Below are positions 52,184 through 64,000 of a stretch of 64,000 nucleotides of DNA, piece by piece (positions within the stretch are counted from its first letter, which is position 1; each line of letters starts with the position of its first letter). This stretch comes from Pogonophryne albipinna (taxonomy: Eukaryota > Chordata > Actinopteri > Perciformes > Artedidraconidae). The notes below the pieces were generated by a model. That model saw only the letters and a list, made by a program, of their open reading frames with translations, did no database searches and was not told the origin of the DNA. The DNA lies in contig CM053260.1 of NCBI GenBank assembly GCA_028583405.1, positions 30,275,762 through 30,339,761 on the forward strand, written 5' to 3'. The position numbers and the translations under genes are program-made.

Positions 52184-53360
52184 CCTGTAGTTCCTTTATA
52201 TCCAACATTAGCCGCCTTTAGCTTAGCGGTGGTGACGTGAAGTCATGTGACCGTGCTGTAGTTTCTTTATAGCTCAACATTAGCCACCTTTAGTTTAGCG
52301 GTGGTGACGTGAAGTCATGTGACCGTGCTGTAGTTCCTTTATAGCCCAACATTAGCCATCTTTAGTTTAGCGGTGGTGACGTTAAGTCATGTGACCGTGC
52401 TGTAGTTCCTTTATAGCCCAACATTAGCCACCTTTAGTTTAGCGGTGGTGACGTTAAGTCATGTGACCGTGCTGTAGTTCCTTTATAGCTCAACATTAGC
52501 CACCTTTAGCTTAGCGGTGGTGACGTGAAGTCATGTGACCGTGCTGTAGTTCCTTCATAGCCAACATTAGCGACCTTTAGCTTAGCAGTGGTGACGTGAA
52601 GTCATGTGACCGTGCTGTAGTTCCTTTATAGCCCAACATTAGCCTCCTTTAGCTTAGCGGTGTTGACGTGAAGTCATGTGACCGTGCTGTAGTTCCTTTA
52701 TAGCCCAACATTAGCCGCCTTTAGCTTAGCGTGGTGACGTGAAGTCATGTGACCGTGCTGTAGTTCCTTCATAGCCCAACATTAGCCGCCTTTAGCTTAG
52801 TGGTGGTGACGTGAAGTCATGTGACCGTGCAGTAGTTCCTTCATAGCCCAACATTAGCCGCCTTTAGCTTAGCGGTGGTGACGTGAAGTCATGTGACCGT
52901 GCTGTAGTTCCTTTATAGCCCAACATTAGCCACCTTTAGCTTAGCGGTGGTGGCGTGAAGTCATGTGACCGTGCTATAGTTCCTTTATAGCCAACATTAG
53001 TCGCCTTTAGCTTAGCGGTGGTGACGTGAAGTCATGTGACCGTGCTGTAGTTCCTTCATAGCCAACATTAGCCGCCTTTAGCTTAGCGGTGCTGACGTGA
53101 AGTCATGTGACCGTGCTGTAGTTCCTTTATAGCCCAACGTTAGCCTCCTTTAGCTTAGCGGTGGTGACGTGAAGTCATGTGACCGTGCTGTAGTTTCTTT
53201 ATAGCCCAACATTAGCCTCCTAGAGCTTAGCGGTGGTGACGTGAAGTCATGTGACTGTGCTGTAGTTCCTTTATAGCCCAACGTTAGCCTCCTTTAGCTT
53301 AGCGGTGGTGACGTGAAGTCATGTGACCATGCTGTAGTTCCTTTATAGCCCAACGTTAGC
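52184..53360 (-). repeat. 72-bp minisatellite, minus orientation, about 16 copies
   Basis: Starts abruptly after GGAGTAGCATCC, which is the duplication junction. It ends with the same sequence as the array ending at 49437, plus one extra unit. Confidence 0.95.
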
Positions 53361-54170
53361 TTTTTACTTCATAAATCATAAAGTGGTGTTAACATGTGGA
53401 GATTATTCTGCTGAACTAAACGTGTATTTTAAATGTTGTTTGACACAGAGATTATTTTCTGCAATAATCCAAAATCAAATGGAGAAATCCCATTGGACCG
53501 GGGAGATGCTGCCTTCAGGGACCAACACAGAAACACAACATCACCGCACCACTTAAGCATTCAAACTATTAAAGATCAAAGTCTTCAAACTGAGCAGGAA
53601 ACAGGTTCATTTAAGTATCGCTGCTCAGGTTTGGCAGTGTGTTACCGTCACTCTGTTCTCTGAATATGTTGTTATCGGCAGCGACTGGATGATCTCCAGC
53701 TGTAAACAAACTTCATTCCTGTCTTCACCTGCCAATAGAAATGTCAAACAGCCCCATTGTATGTGCCGGTGGTTCAGATAAGCTGCTGATGGATGAGTTA
53801 TTTAAAGCTTCACCTTTGTCAGATCTTCATGCTTCATCGTATAGCTGTTGAGCAGCTTTCTGTCACAGAGTGATTTCTACAGAAGTACACGCATGTTCCA
53901 GCCGGTGACATGTTTAATGTGTTGGGTTTAATGATATTGGTCATGTGTGGATAATGAAACAATGGGCAAATACATGCAAAGGACCCCAAACATATGGCCC
54001 ATGGACCAAAACCAGCCCTCCAGAGGGTCCAATGTGGCCCGCTGGATGACATTGCAAAGTATAACAAACACAGTGAAGACATAAGCTGCAATTTTCACAA
54101 CTTGTATGTATATTGTACGTGCATTTTATACATTTACAAGACAGGGGGATAACTCTAACTTCCTCCTTAA

Positions 54171-54488
54171 CGGCCCGTCCACACAGCGGCGTGCGTTGTC
54201 GCTTGCCGGCGAGCGTGTCTGAAACTCGACCAACAACCAATCACATGAATCTCCCGCCCCTGACACACAAGCAGCGGTTTGATTGGCTAGAGCTTGTACT
54301 GGCATATGATTCGATTGGCTGACGCTTCTGCCGAGGCGTCAAAAGTTGATCATTGCTCAACTTTTGCAGCGAGCCACGCCAGCAAAGCTCCGCGTCGCTT
54401 CCCACAATGCAGTTCAGCGAAAAGTGACGTCACCCCATTCAAAGTGAATGGTGAAGCTTTCAACACACGCCGCTGTGTGGACGGGCCG
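54171..54488. mobile_element. Harbinger-like MITE, copy 2
   Basis: The duplicate of 50250-50567 with its TAA flanks, carried by the segmental duplication and not an independent insertion. It differs by two noticed substitutions. Confidence 0.85.
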
Positions 54489-55565
54489 TAATAGTTCCCA
54501 CTTTAGTTTGTTTGGTGGTGGATTACTACACAGATGTGGAAATGAATGTCAAATCATTTCTAGATCTTGACAAGTTGTTTTGATCATAAAGTAAAACACT
54601 ATATATTGTTCAGTTCCAGAGACACTGTGATCTGTACGTTGTGATGCACATGAGTAAAAGATAAACTGATGCCTGAAACGGTTGAAATTGCACTTATTTT
54701 TCTTTAGAAATGTCCGGTTGTTCATGAGGTTTCGTAGAAAGATAGTTCATTAAATGTGAACTTTTTCAGAATGTGTTTTTTGCACTAAAACAAAGGGAAC
54801 AATTAAGAGTTGTTGTTATTTCTAGGTTTTTATGCTATGTTATATAATGACTATAAAGGGACACAAAACAACTACAAATGCATAATGGTCTGGCCCACCT
54901 GAGATCAAATTTGGCTGCATGTGGCCCCTGAACTAAAATGAGTACACCCTGCTTGAGTGGTTGTGTTTAACCTGGTTGTGTAGGGATTCTGTGTCTCTTG
55001 AGGGTCATTTTGAGGGCCTTTGTAGTTGCTTTTGTCTCCTTGTCGTCATGTTGTGTCTTTTTCTGATTGCTACGTGTCTCTTTAAGGGACATTGTGTGGG
55101 TGAAAGCCAGGGATGTGATCTAAAAGAAGAATGTTTTCATTTCTCCTCGCCTATAAATTGAAGCAGCGGTCACACCCTCATTTGGAAAACAATCAAATTA
55201 AGATGCTAGCGTCGCTCTGCATACCAAACTATACAAACAAACTGTCATCACAAAGGTGTTGTAACAGTACAACGTATTTATATTCATCAGGTTTCCTACT
55301 GTTACTACAGTATGACTTAGATTGCATGTACTGGACTTTGATTTCAGGATAAAAAATCGAATCAGTCAGAGACAACGGAACAGTCACCTGTTATTGGAAT
55401 AAGGAATGAGCAGCCATTGATTTAGCAAAGGTTAAGGATAAGTGTTTTATACAATGTTGTGATATCTCTCTTGCAAGATCGGGCAACACAGAGCGCTAAT
55501 GTTAGCAAAACATGTGTCAAATTGTAACATCACCTTACGTTTGAGAATTCACTACCTAACTAACG

Positions 55566-55690
55566 TTGATTTCAAGTCACCACCGCTAAGCTAAAGGTGG
55601 CTAATGTTGGGCTATAAAGGAACTACAGCACGGTCACATGACTTCACGTCACCACGCTAAGCTAAAGGTGGCTAATGTTGGGCTATAAAG
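55566..55690 (+). repeat. 72-bp minisatellite, plus orientation, left of the hAT
   Basis: About 1.7 units, broken inside GGGCTATAAAG by the transposon. Confidence 0.9.
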
Positions 55691-58659
55691 TAGGGTGACC
55701 AAACGTCCTCTTTTGCCCGGACATGTCCTCTTTTCACGCCCTGTCCGGGTCGTCCGGGGGGGGGTTTATAAATTCATGAAAATGTCCGGGTTTCGCGGAC
55801 CGTTTGCATGTACTTAAATTGACTGGCGCATTGCACAGAATACTACGGTACTCTGTTGCATGTGTGACGTAATCCCTGAGTCTGAAGCTTTGTGGGCGGC
55901 TCTACAACTACGCTGACACACAAACAGAGGAAGGGGACAGAGCGGACCGCAGCTCACATTCACAATGGCAAAGCGCAAATGTACTTTTACAGATGAATTG
56001 CAGAAGAAATTCCAAATGTACCGACCCGGTCGGAACAAATGGGAGGCGGAGTGCACCGCGTGCAAAGCTTGCACATACGTGTGTGTGTCCAATAAAGGTG
56101 CAGGCGATCTTAAAGCGCACATGGACACAGACAAACATAGGAAAGCTGTGCAAGGTGAGAGTTTATCGGCAAAGTTGACAGACTTCTTTGTTAGACCAGG
56201 CAAAACAGAGGATGCTGTAAATGCAGCGGAGGGTGCGTTTGCATTTCACACTGTGAAACATCACAACAGCTACAGATCTATGGATTGCACAAGTGCCTTG
56301 CTAAAAAAAGCATTTCCAGACTCTGACACTGCCAAAAAATTCAGTAGTGCGCGCACTAAAACCGAAGCCATTGTCAATGGTGTTATAGCGCCCCACTCGA
56401 TTGATGTCGCACATGAAGCACTCAAAGAAATCCAGTACTGTGGTGTTTCTACAGACGGGAGTAACCACGGAGCAGTGAAAATATTCCCAATCATAATCCA
56501 GTACTTTGACTGGAAGAGGGGTGGTATGCAAACAAAATTAATGGAGGTTAAAGACACACCAAATGAGACAGCAGAAACCATTGCACAATATCTCATTGAA
56601 ACATTGGCAAAAAACAATTTGTCTGAAAAATGCATTGCATTTACTGGCGACAATTGCAACACAAACTTTGGAGGAATCCGACGTGATGAAGGGGGAAAGA
56701 ATGTGTTTGCAAATTTGAAGAGGTTGCTGCAGAAGAACACTCTGATCGGTGTGGGTTGCCCAGCACACATATTGAATAATTGTGTTCATCATGGGGCAGA
56801 CACAATAGATATTGACCTTGAGAATATCATGTTCAAAATCTACCAGTACTTCCACATTTACACTGTGCGCACTGAGAGCCTGAAGAAGTACTGTGATTTT
56901 GTTGACATTGAATACAGAAGGATGCTTTCTCACAGCAAGACAAGGTGGCTGTCATTGTTCCCAGGCATTGAGAGGATGATACAGATGTTTCCAGCCTTAA
57001 AGGCATTCTTTCTGTCTCAGCAAAAACCACCCATAGTGATCAAGAAGTTTTTTGAAAACGAATTCAGTGAGATCTACCTCTGGCACATGCACTCACTCAT
57101 GTCTGCGTTCCACACCCACATTCAAGACATGGAAAAGGAGAAGAACTCCATTATGGAGGTAAAGAAAATAATGAACAGCATCCACACCATTCTTCTTGAA
57201 CGCAAGAGCAACAACTTCATGTCCCTTAAAGTTAAGGGACTACTGGCACAAAAGCGTAGTGATGGACTTGGTAAGGAATATGACCAGTTCTGTGCTGATG
57301 TGCAAGGCCTGTACAGTACATGTCTGGAGTATCTGGAGAAGTGGATGACTCCCATGGAAGAGTTCTCCACATTCACGTGGATGGATCTGAGTGAGCCACC
57401 AGAGTGGAATGATGTGGAGGCCTGCATCAAGTTCCTAGGAGAGAAGGGGGTGGTAATTGATGATGTCAAGTGTTTTGACCAGGTCACCAATCTGAAGAGA
57501 TTCACAGAAAGGTGCAACCGTGATGAGGAGTTCAGTGGCCTGCAGGTGCACCAGAAGTGGACCAAATATTTTGAGAAGGCCAAAAGCATTGCATGTTACT
57601 CAGAACTACTGAAGATTGCACAGTTTGTCTTTGCACTTTCCTCTCACAATGCAAATGTTGAGAGGGTTTTCTCGCTGATGCAGAGCCAGTGGACCAAGGA
57701 GAGGAACCAGCTGTCTGTTGAGTCACTGAAGGGGATTCTATTTGTGCAATACAATTTGAAAGACATGTCTTGCAAAGACTTTCATGCTTATTTGTTGAGC
57801 AACCGAAAACTGCTGGGAAAGATCAGCTCCACAGCTAAATATCGAAGGGCAGACAAGGAGGATGAAGAAGAAAAGCAAGATTGAAGTATGCAACTATGCA
57901 GAGAGAGAAAGCTATGTAGCTGTGGGAGAGAAACTTTAAACTTTTAATTTTAAATTGGGACCCTAGAAAACTGTTTGAAGCTAGAAATATGTGAAAAGTT
58001 GTCGTTTCACTGTGGTTGTTTACAATGACAGGGCCTGGAATTGTGTTTACAAACATTTAAAGTAAGCTTATATTTAGTTCATGGTGCCTCAAAATGTGTT
58101 TGGTTTGATTTAGGTAATCAAATGTTATGTTATGTTATGTTATGTTCACTAATGGCAATTATGCAAATGTGAAATCCAAAACTGCATAGTGCACTTTTAA
58201 AATAATTAGATTAGTATCTTTGTGAGGTTACTGTGTTATTGTTTACATTGACAAGATACAAAGAGATTATTTGTTAAAGCTGGATGTTCTATTTTCTACT
58301 ATTTCATATATTTTGTTATTTATTTTTTGTCCAGTAAAACTTGAAAAGAGAGCTATTATTTTGTTACAGGTTGATGTTTAAGTTATTCTTGTGCATTTGA
58401 GATTTGTCAGAGATAATTCTAGGCATAATATAAAGCATGTTGATTGTTGAGTAACCTTGGTTTGGTGTGTCTTTGGTTATAGAGAGATATTATTGTGTTA
58501 TATACAGTAAAATAATATAAATAATAATTTGATATCCATACAGAGGAGGCATACTTTAAAACAATAAGGAATCTTTGAGTAAACGTTGAGTATCATTAAG
58601 TATCTCGAGGCTGGGTGCAGCATGTCCTCTTTTTTGGAAATCAAAATATGGTCACCCTA
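55691..58659 (+). mobile_element. intact autonomous-looking hAT transposon, 2969 bp
   Basis: The ends are TAGGGTGACCA and its mirror, followed on both sides by GTCCTCTTTT-like subterminal sequence. The 8-bp duplication is CTATAAAG (55683-55690) against CCATAAAG (58660-58667), one mismatch. It holds one uninterrupted transposase frame. It sits inside a 72-bp minisatellite array, so it inserted after that array formed. Its 3' part (57890-58650) is AT-rich and includes a short (TATGT)n run near 58120. Confidence 0.92.
55965..57884 (+). CDS. hAT-superfamily transposase, 639 aa, full-length frame
   Basis: This is the predicted cut-and-paste transposase of the element at 55691-58659. The N-terminus has a BED-like zinc finger with C30, C33, H52 and H58 (ECTAC ... 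LKAHMDTDKH). The RNase-H-like core shows D164 in STDGSNHG, D229 in FTGDNCN and a C265-P-A-H268 segment in VGCPAHILNN. Then comes R327-W328 in SKTRWLSLF, and the C-terminal hAT dimerisation domain holds the catalytic E566 in NVERVFSLMQ (about 553-600). A lysine/glutamate-rich tail ends the protein. The ATG has A at -3 and G at +4. There are no introns, stops or frameshifts, and the length fits the family. Whether it is expressed or active cannot be read from the sequence. A host-domesticated gene is unlikely given the terminal repeats and target duplication. Confidence 0.92.
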   Translation: MAKRKCTFTDELQKKFQMYRPGRNKWEAECTACKACTYVCVSNKGAGDLKAHMDTDKHRKAVQGESLSAKLTDFFVRPGKTEDAVNAAEGAFAFHTVKHHNSYRSMDCTSALLKKAFPDSDTAKKFSSARTKTEAIVNGVIAPHSIDVAHEALKEIQYCGVSTDGSNHGAVKIFPIIIQYFDWKRGGMQTKLMEVKDTPNETAETIAQYLIETLAKNNLSEKCIAFTGDNCNTNFGGIRRDEGGKNVFANLKRLLQKNTLIGVGCPAHILNNCVHHGADTIDIDLENIMFKIYQYFHIYTVRTESLKKYCDFVDIEYRRMLSHSKTRWLSLFPGIERMIQMFPALKAFFLSQQKPPIVIKKFFENEFSEIYLWHMHSLMSAFHTHIQDMEKEKNSIMEVKKIMNSIHTILLERKSNNFMSLKVKGLLAQKRSDGLGKEYDQFCADVQGLYSTCLEYLEKWMTPMEEFSTFTWMDLSEPPEWNDVEACIKFLGEKGVVIDDVKCFDQVTNLKRFTERCNRDEEFSGLQVHQKWTKYFEKAKSIACYSELLKIAQFVFALSSHNANVERVFSLMQSQWTKERNQLSVESLKGILFVQYNLKDMSCKDFHAYLLSNRKLLGKISSTAKYRRADKEDEEEKQD

Positions 58660-59433
58660 CCATAAAGGAACTACAGCACGGTCACATGACTTCACGTCAC
58701 CACCGCTAAGCTAAAGGTGGCTAATGTTGGGCTGTAAAGGAACTACAGCACGGTCACATGACTTCACATCACCACCGCTAAGCTAAAGGAGGCTAATGTT
58801 GGGCTGTAAAGGAACTACAGCACGGTCACATGACTTCACGTCACCACCGCTAAGCTAAAGGAGGCTAATGTTGGGCTATAAAGGAACTACAGCACGGTCA
58901 CATGACTTCACGTCAACACCGCTAAGCTAAAGGTGGCTAATGTTGGGCTGTAAAGGAACTACAGCACGGTCACATGACTTCACGTCACCACCGCTAAGCT
59001 AAAGGTGGCTAATGTTGGGCTGTAAAGGAACTACAGCACGGTCACATGACTTCACGTCACCACCGCTAAGCTAAAGGAGGCTAATGTTGGGCTGTAAAGG
59101 AACTACAGCACGGTCACATGACTTCACGTCAACACCGCTAAGCTAAAGGCGGCTAATGTTGGGCTATAAAGGAACTACAGCACGGTCACATGACTTCACG
59201 TCACCACCGCTAAGCTAAAGGTGGCTAATGTTGGGCTATAAAGGAACTACAGCACAGTCACATGACTTCACGTCACCACCGCTAAGCTAAAGGTGGCTAA
59301 TGTTGGGCTATAAAGGAACTACAGCACGGTCACATGACTTCACGTCACCACCGCTAAGCTAAAGGTGGCTAATGTTGGGCTATAAAGGAACTACAGCACG
59401 GTCACATGACTTCACGTCACCACCGCTAAGCTA
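58660..59433 (+). repeat. 72-bp minisatellite, plus orientation, right of the hAT
   Basis: About 11 units, including a TGTAAAGG subtype absent from the 18.5-kb array. It leads into the block shared with 51826-52183. Confidence 0.95.
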
Positions 59434-59855
59434 AAGGCGAATAATGTTGGTCGTGATGACGTTTAGTCGTCTCATTTTGCCTCTTGTTAGGAACCTCCAT
59501 TTTTGTATTCACCAGTGGGGTATTTACTGAAGTATTTTATTTCGTAGAACAAAATCTCTTCAGCTTCTGTTAACCACAGACCTTATTTCAGGCTAACAAC
59601 CAAAAACACATTCAGAAAACCATTGACTTCCAGAGCAGGGGACAAGAAGTGTTGATATTCTAACTAATTCCCAGCTTTAAGACTCATTCCCGCACCTCTC
59701 TATTGTAACCTTGGCCACTGAAGACAAAAGACAGATTTTACTGGGTGATAATGTTTTTCTGTCCTGTGAGAAAGGGGCTGAAATTACAATGGAGTAGCAT
59801 CCTCCTGTTCTACAGATCAGGTTAAACCGGATACCACCGACCCCCAACTGCCTCA

Positions 59856-59996
<141 letters not shown>

Positions 59997-60169
59997 CACC
60001 TCCTGTTCAGCTGCTCTCAGTGAAACTCCATTCTGCTGCAAAATGGGTTCATAGTGTAACTGTTATACAAAAGAAGTGATTTGGATGAATCTATGTTGCA
60101 CAAGAACACACACACACACGTCATGATGAAGTCAATAGTGTGTGCGTGCGTGTGTGTGTGTGTGTTACA

Positions 60170-62320
60170 TAACGAACATCAAGGCAGTCGTGTTGGACAG
60201 TGTGAACACGAGACATGTCATAAAGGAAACACTGATCTCTGTCTGGTGGAAACTAGTGTGACTGTGAATGAAGCCCAGATATTTTTAAATCTCATTGTAG
60301 GAAACAAACAGCATTTCTGAAGAAGGATTAAAAGATTTAATAACAATTGTATTTTCAAAAGAAACCAGTCAATGAGAAATTTGTGGCAATTGTCAACAAC
60401 AATACACCTGCAGGATTAAATTCAAATTTACCAACAAAAGACAAAGCAAAAGTAAAGGTTTTTTAAGGTTTCCAGGTAAACCACATACTTCCTGTTCCTG
60501 ACCAAACGAGGGTTTCTGTAGGCAGAACGCTATTCACGCCTCATTTATTTAAAGTTATATGAGGAAATATTCTAATTGCAAGGCAGCAGGGGGAGGATTG
60601 CACTTTGGAACAGCCATTAACACCCACAGCGTTCACACAGATCTGCTGTGTTCCCCAACAACGATCCAATTACAGACACAGCTTTGGACTCTCTTTCCGT
60701 CTCTTTCCGGTCTCTTTGAGTCTCTTCCTGGTCGCTTCTTGGAACGAAAAATTCTGACTTTTTCCCAAAAAATCTGAAAATGATTATTTATTTCTCATAA
60801 TTTGCCTTTCTTACCCCAAATTCTGACTTTTTCTGAACTTCTCAAAATTCGGACTCTTTTTTAGAACATTTCAAAAGTTTGATTTTTTTAAATTAAAATG
60901 TGAAGTTTGAATTTTTTAAAGGGCCCATGTCTTGGCCCTTTTTACTGATCATATTTCCATCGTTGAGGTCTACTAGGATAGATTGAAATTGTGCAACTTT
61001 TCAAACTCACATTGGTTTCTCATACAGCATCTCTGTAAAGTACTGTATGTGTATTCACCGGTATTCACTCTCTGATACACGGATTGTTGGAGCTCCTGTC
61101 GACTGTGACTCTGCAGACCGTTTACATGCAGAAAAACCTTCATAACACACAAGGGGACGGGTGATAACCGGAAAAGCATGACCCTAACCCTTTAATGAAA
61201 ATGTCAAGTTTGAATTTTTATGAAAATTTCAAGTTTGATTTTTTTATGAAAATGTCTGACTTTTTTCTCCTAATCCGTCTATTTTCCCAATTGTTTTAGA
61301 AAAATCTCAACATTCGGACTCTTCTGACTGAGTACAGTAGAATATAATAATATATGACAAACAAGTGGAGAGCTGTGCAGATTTAAAAAGAGCTAGTGTC
61401 GAGCATGTGAAGAACTATCAACGTTCTATTATAAACCAGGAGTGTAAATAAAACAGACTTCGGGGAAATAAGGGAGTTGACCTCATGGTTTTAAGAAACT
61501 AAACCACATTTCACACACAGCGACATGTCATACTATTCTATACACTGAGAGGCTCTGAGTGTCAGCCCTGCGGAGTCTTCCTCTCAGCGCAGACTGTCAC
61601 AGTCTCTCTATTCTGAAAAACTTTAAAGTCTGACTTTTTTCTAATAATTCGCCTTTATCCAAGATTTCTGACTATTTCGGAAAATGTTCCCCCAAATTCT
61701 GACTTATTTTCTCATATTTCTCCTTTTTTAGTCGTGCAGTCTTCCTCTCAGCACAGACGTTCACAGCCTCTCAGCTCCACACTGACAGCGCCGCGGTTAG
61801 CAGCTAAAGGTTACAGCACACAACAGTGAGAGACTCCAGCTCTGTCAAAAGACAATTTGTTCTCTCTGACAAGAAGCAGAATGAAAGGTTGAAATTAAAA
61901 TAAAGCTCACAATAGACCTCTCATGGCGCGACACGCAGAAGTTATGAAACGTTCGGTGTTTGTGGAACACAAGACAGCGACTCAGTGTGTGACACAAAAA
62001 CACGTCAGTGCTCATAATTTAATTCAAGAGCATACCATAATAATGAGAGTCAGGTTTATAATCATGCATACAGTATGTGGGCGTTTCAGAGGAGAACAAA
62101 GACATTTCTATGGAAAAGTTTATTAACAGTGTAAAAAAAACTCTGGTACAAGTAAATACAAAAAGTGTGTTATTTAATTAATTTTTTCTACATTTTTTTT
62201 AATTATTGAAATATACTTATATATTTGAAATGTTCTTTTTTGATCTTTAATTTTTTTTTTTTTTACTTTTTTAATTTAATTTAATTTAATTTTAATTTTT
62301 TTTAATTTAATCGTTTATTT
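60170..62320. repeat. intergenic sequence with degenerate TCTGACTTTTT repeats
   Basis: At 60745-60920, 61195-61330 and 61610-61730, units like AATTCTGACTTTTTCTCA recur loosely, a low-complexity repeat common in fish. 62160-62320 is (TTTAA)n-rich. Open frames here have no recognisable domains. Confidence 0.5.
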
Positions 62321-62394
62321 GATGAGGGACAATGCACATTAATGAACACTTTAGACAGGTTATGTTTCCAGTGTAAATATGCCGGATTATAGCT

Positions 62395-62605
62395 TTGAGC
62401 TAATTTCCATCCGTAGTCCCTGAGCAATGGGAGTGAGGGGGGGAAGGGGGATGTCCGGTGCCTTGCTCAAGGGCACCACGGCAGGGCAGGAGGTGAACTG
62501 GGACCTTTCCAAGTAGAAGTCCACACTCCATATTTTTAGGTCTGGTCGGGGACTTGAACCGGCGACCCTACAGTTCCCAGTCCAAGCCCCTACTGACTGA
62601 GCCAC
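62395..62605 (-). mobile_element. tRNA-derived SINE
   Basis: On the minus strand it starts GTGGCTCAGTCAGTAGGGG (A-box-like), then CGCCGGTTCAAGTCCCCG (B box), the two halves of a pol III promoter. The body includes TGCCCTTGAGCAAGGCACC. T-rich sequence lies at its 3' side. This is a SINE and not a functional tRNA gene. Confidence 0.75.
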
Positions 62606-62609
62606 TTTG

Positions 62610-63883
<1,274 letters not shown>

Positions 63884-64000
63884 GACCCTGGTGGTGGTGA
63901 ATGGATAGTTGGGGTCGGTCCTAAGGGGAGGGGCTTAGCTTGACCCTAGTGTTGGTGAATGGATAGTTGGGGTCGGTCCTAAGGGGAGGGGCTTAGCTTG
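63884..64000 (+). repeat. 58-bp tandem repeat running off the window
   Basis: Two copies of GACCCTGGTGGTGGTGAATG, GATAGTTGGGGTCGGTCCTA, AGGGGAGGGGCTTAGCTT, at 63884 and 63942, with two differences. The array probably continues past 64000. Confidence 0.85.

Larger units (their letters stand above)
53361..59791. repeat. segmental duplication, copy 2 (with hAT insertion)
   Basis: The copy holds 53361-55561, the plus array 55566-55690 and 58660-59433, and the block 59433-59791. The hAT element at 55691-58659 is absent from copy 1. Confidence 0.95.

Noticed and set aside
49512..55352. Identical 62-99-codon frames in both duplicated blocks
   Set aside because: They are preserved only because the duplication is young. 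They have no domains and overlap MITE sequence; the 50020-50319 and 50192-50401 frames run through a MITE.
62387..62605. Possible tRNA gene
   Set aside because: A- and B-box sequence is present on the minus strand, but no cloverleaf with paired acceptor stem is evident and the sequence continues into a SINE body.

Overview
This is eukaryotic DNA from a ray-finned fish, most likely a percomorph teleost. The evidence is one split vertebrate gene (fam83c), many teleost-type dispersed repeats, hAT and 3-bp-TSD (Harbinger-like) elements, a tRNA-derived SINE, and very long (AC)n tracts. Species cannot be told from the sequence. No prokaryotic features, rRNA genes, tRNA genes or CRISPR arrays are seen.

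The only host gene I can support is fam83c. It lies on the minus strand from a TATA box at 33725-33732 to a stop codon at 5990. Five coding exons (33034-33540, 25413-25580, 21800-21924, 9495-9716, 5990-6737) join in phase with GT-AG sites into a 589-residue protein. That protein has the DUF1669 pseudo-phospholipase-D domain, an FDREF CK1-binding motif and the FAM83C-type C-terminal KRLTLGHSKLDL motif. Its introns are crowded with unstable DNA: 57-bp, 40-bp, 38-bp, 37-bp and 33-bp minisatellites, (AC)n tracts up to 311 bp, a decayed hAT inside a foldback repeat (intron 4), a hAT with a nested MITE fragment (intron 3), and a hAT MITE (intron 2). Two splice acceptors are built into this unstable DNA. 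Exon 3 is preceded directly by a (TG)137 tract, and exon 2 by an 18-copy 57-bp minisatellite whose units resemble the acceptor itself. The same 57-bp unit recurs as a 53-copy inverted array about 0.4 kb upstream of the promoter.

From 37 to 48 kb I see no host gene. The stretch holds non-autonomous DNA transposons with visible target-site duplications, a THAP-like coding relic inside an inverted repeat, LINE fragments and teleost dispersed repeats. From 48 to 60 kb lies a young tandem segmental duplication. Each copy is a unique ~2.2-kb block flanked by oppositely oriented arrays of a 72-bp minisatellite, followed by a 0.36-kb block. The second copy is interrupted by a 2969-bp hAT transposon (55691-58659) with an uninterrupted 639-codon transposase reading frame, the only other convincing protein-coding region. 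From 60 to 64 kb are simple repeats, a SINE and the start of a 58-bp tandem repeat that runs out of the window.

I found no clear new multi-gene system. The most interesting material is how the repeats interact with the fam83c splice sites and promoter, the intact hAT element, and several cases where a minisatellite has visibly grown out of a transposon, a dispersed repeat or a splice site.
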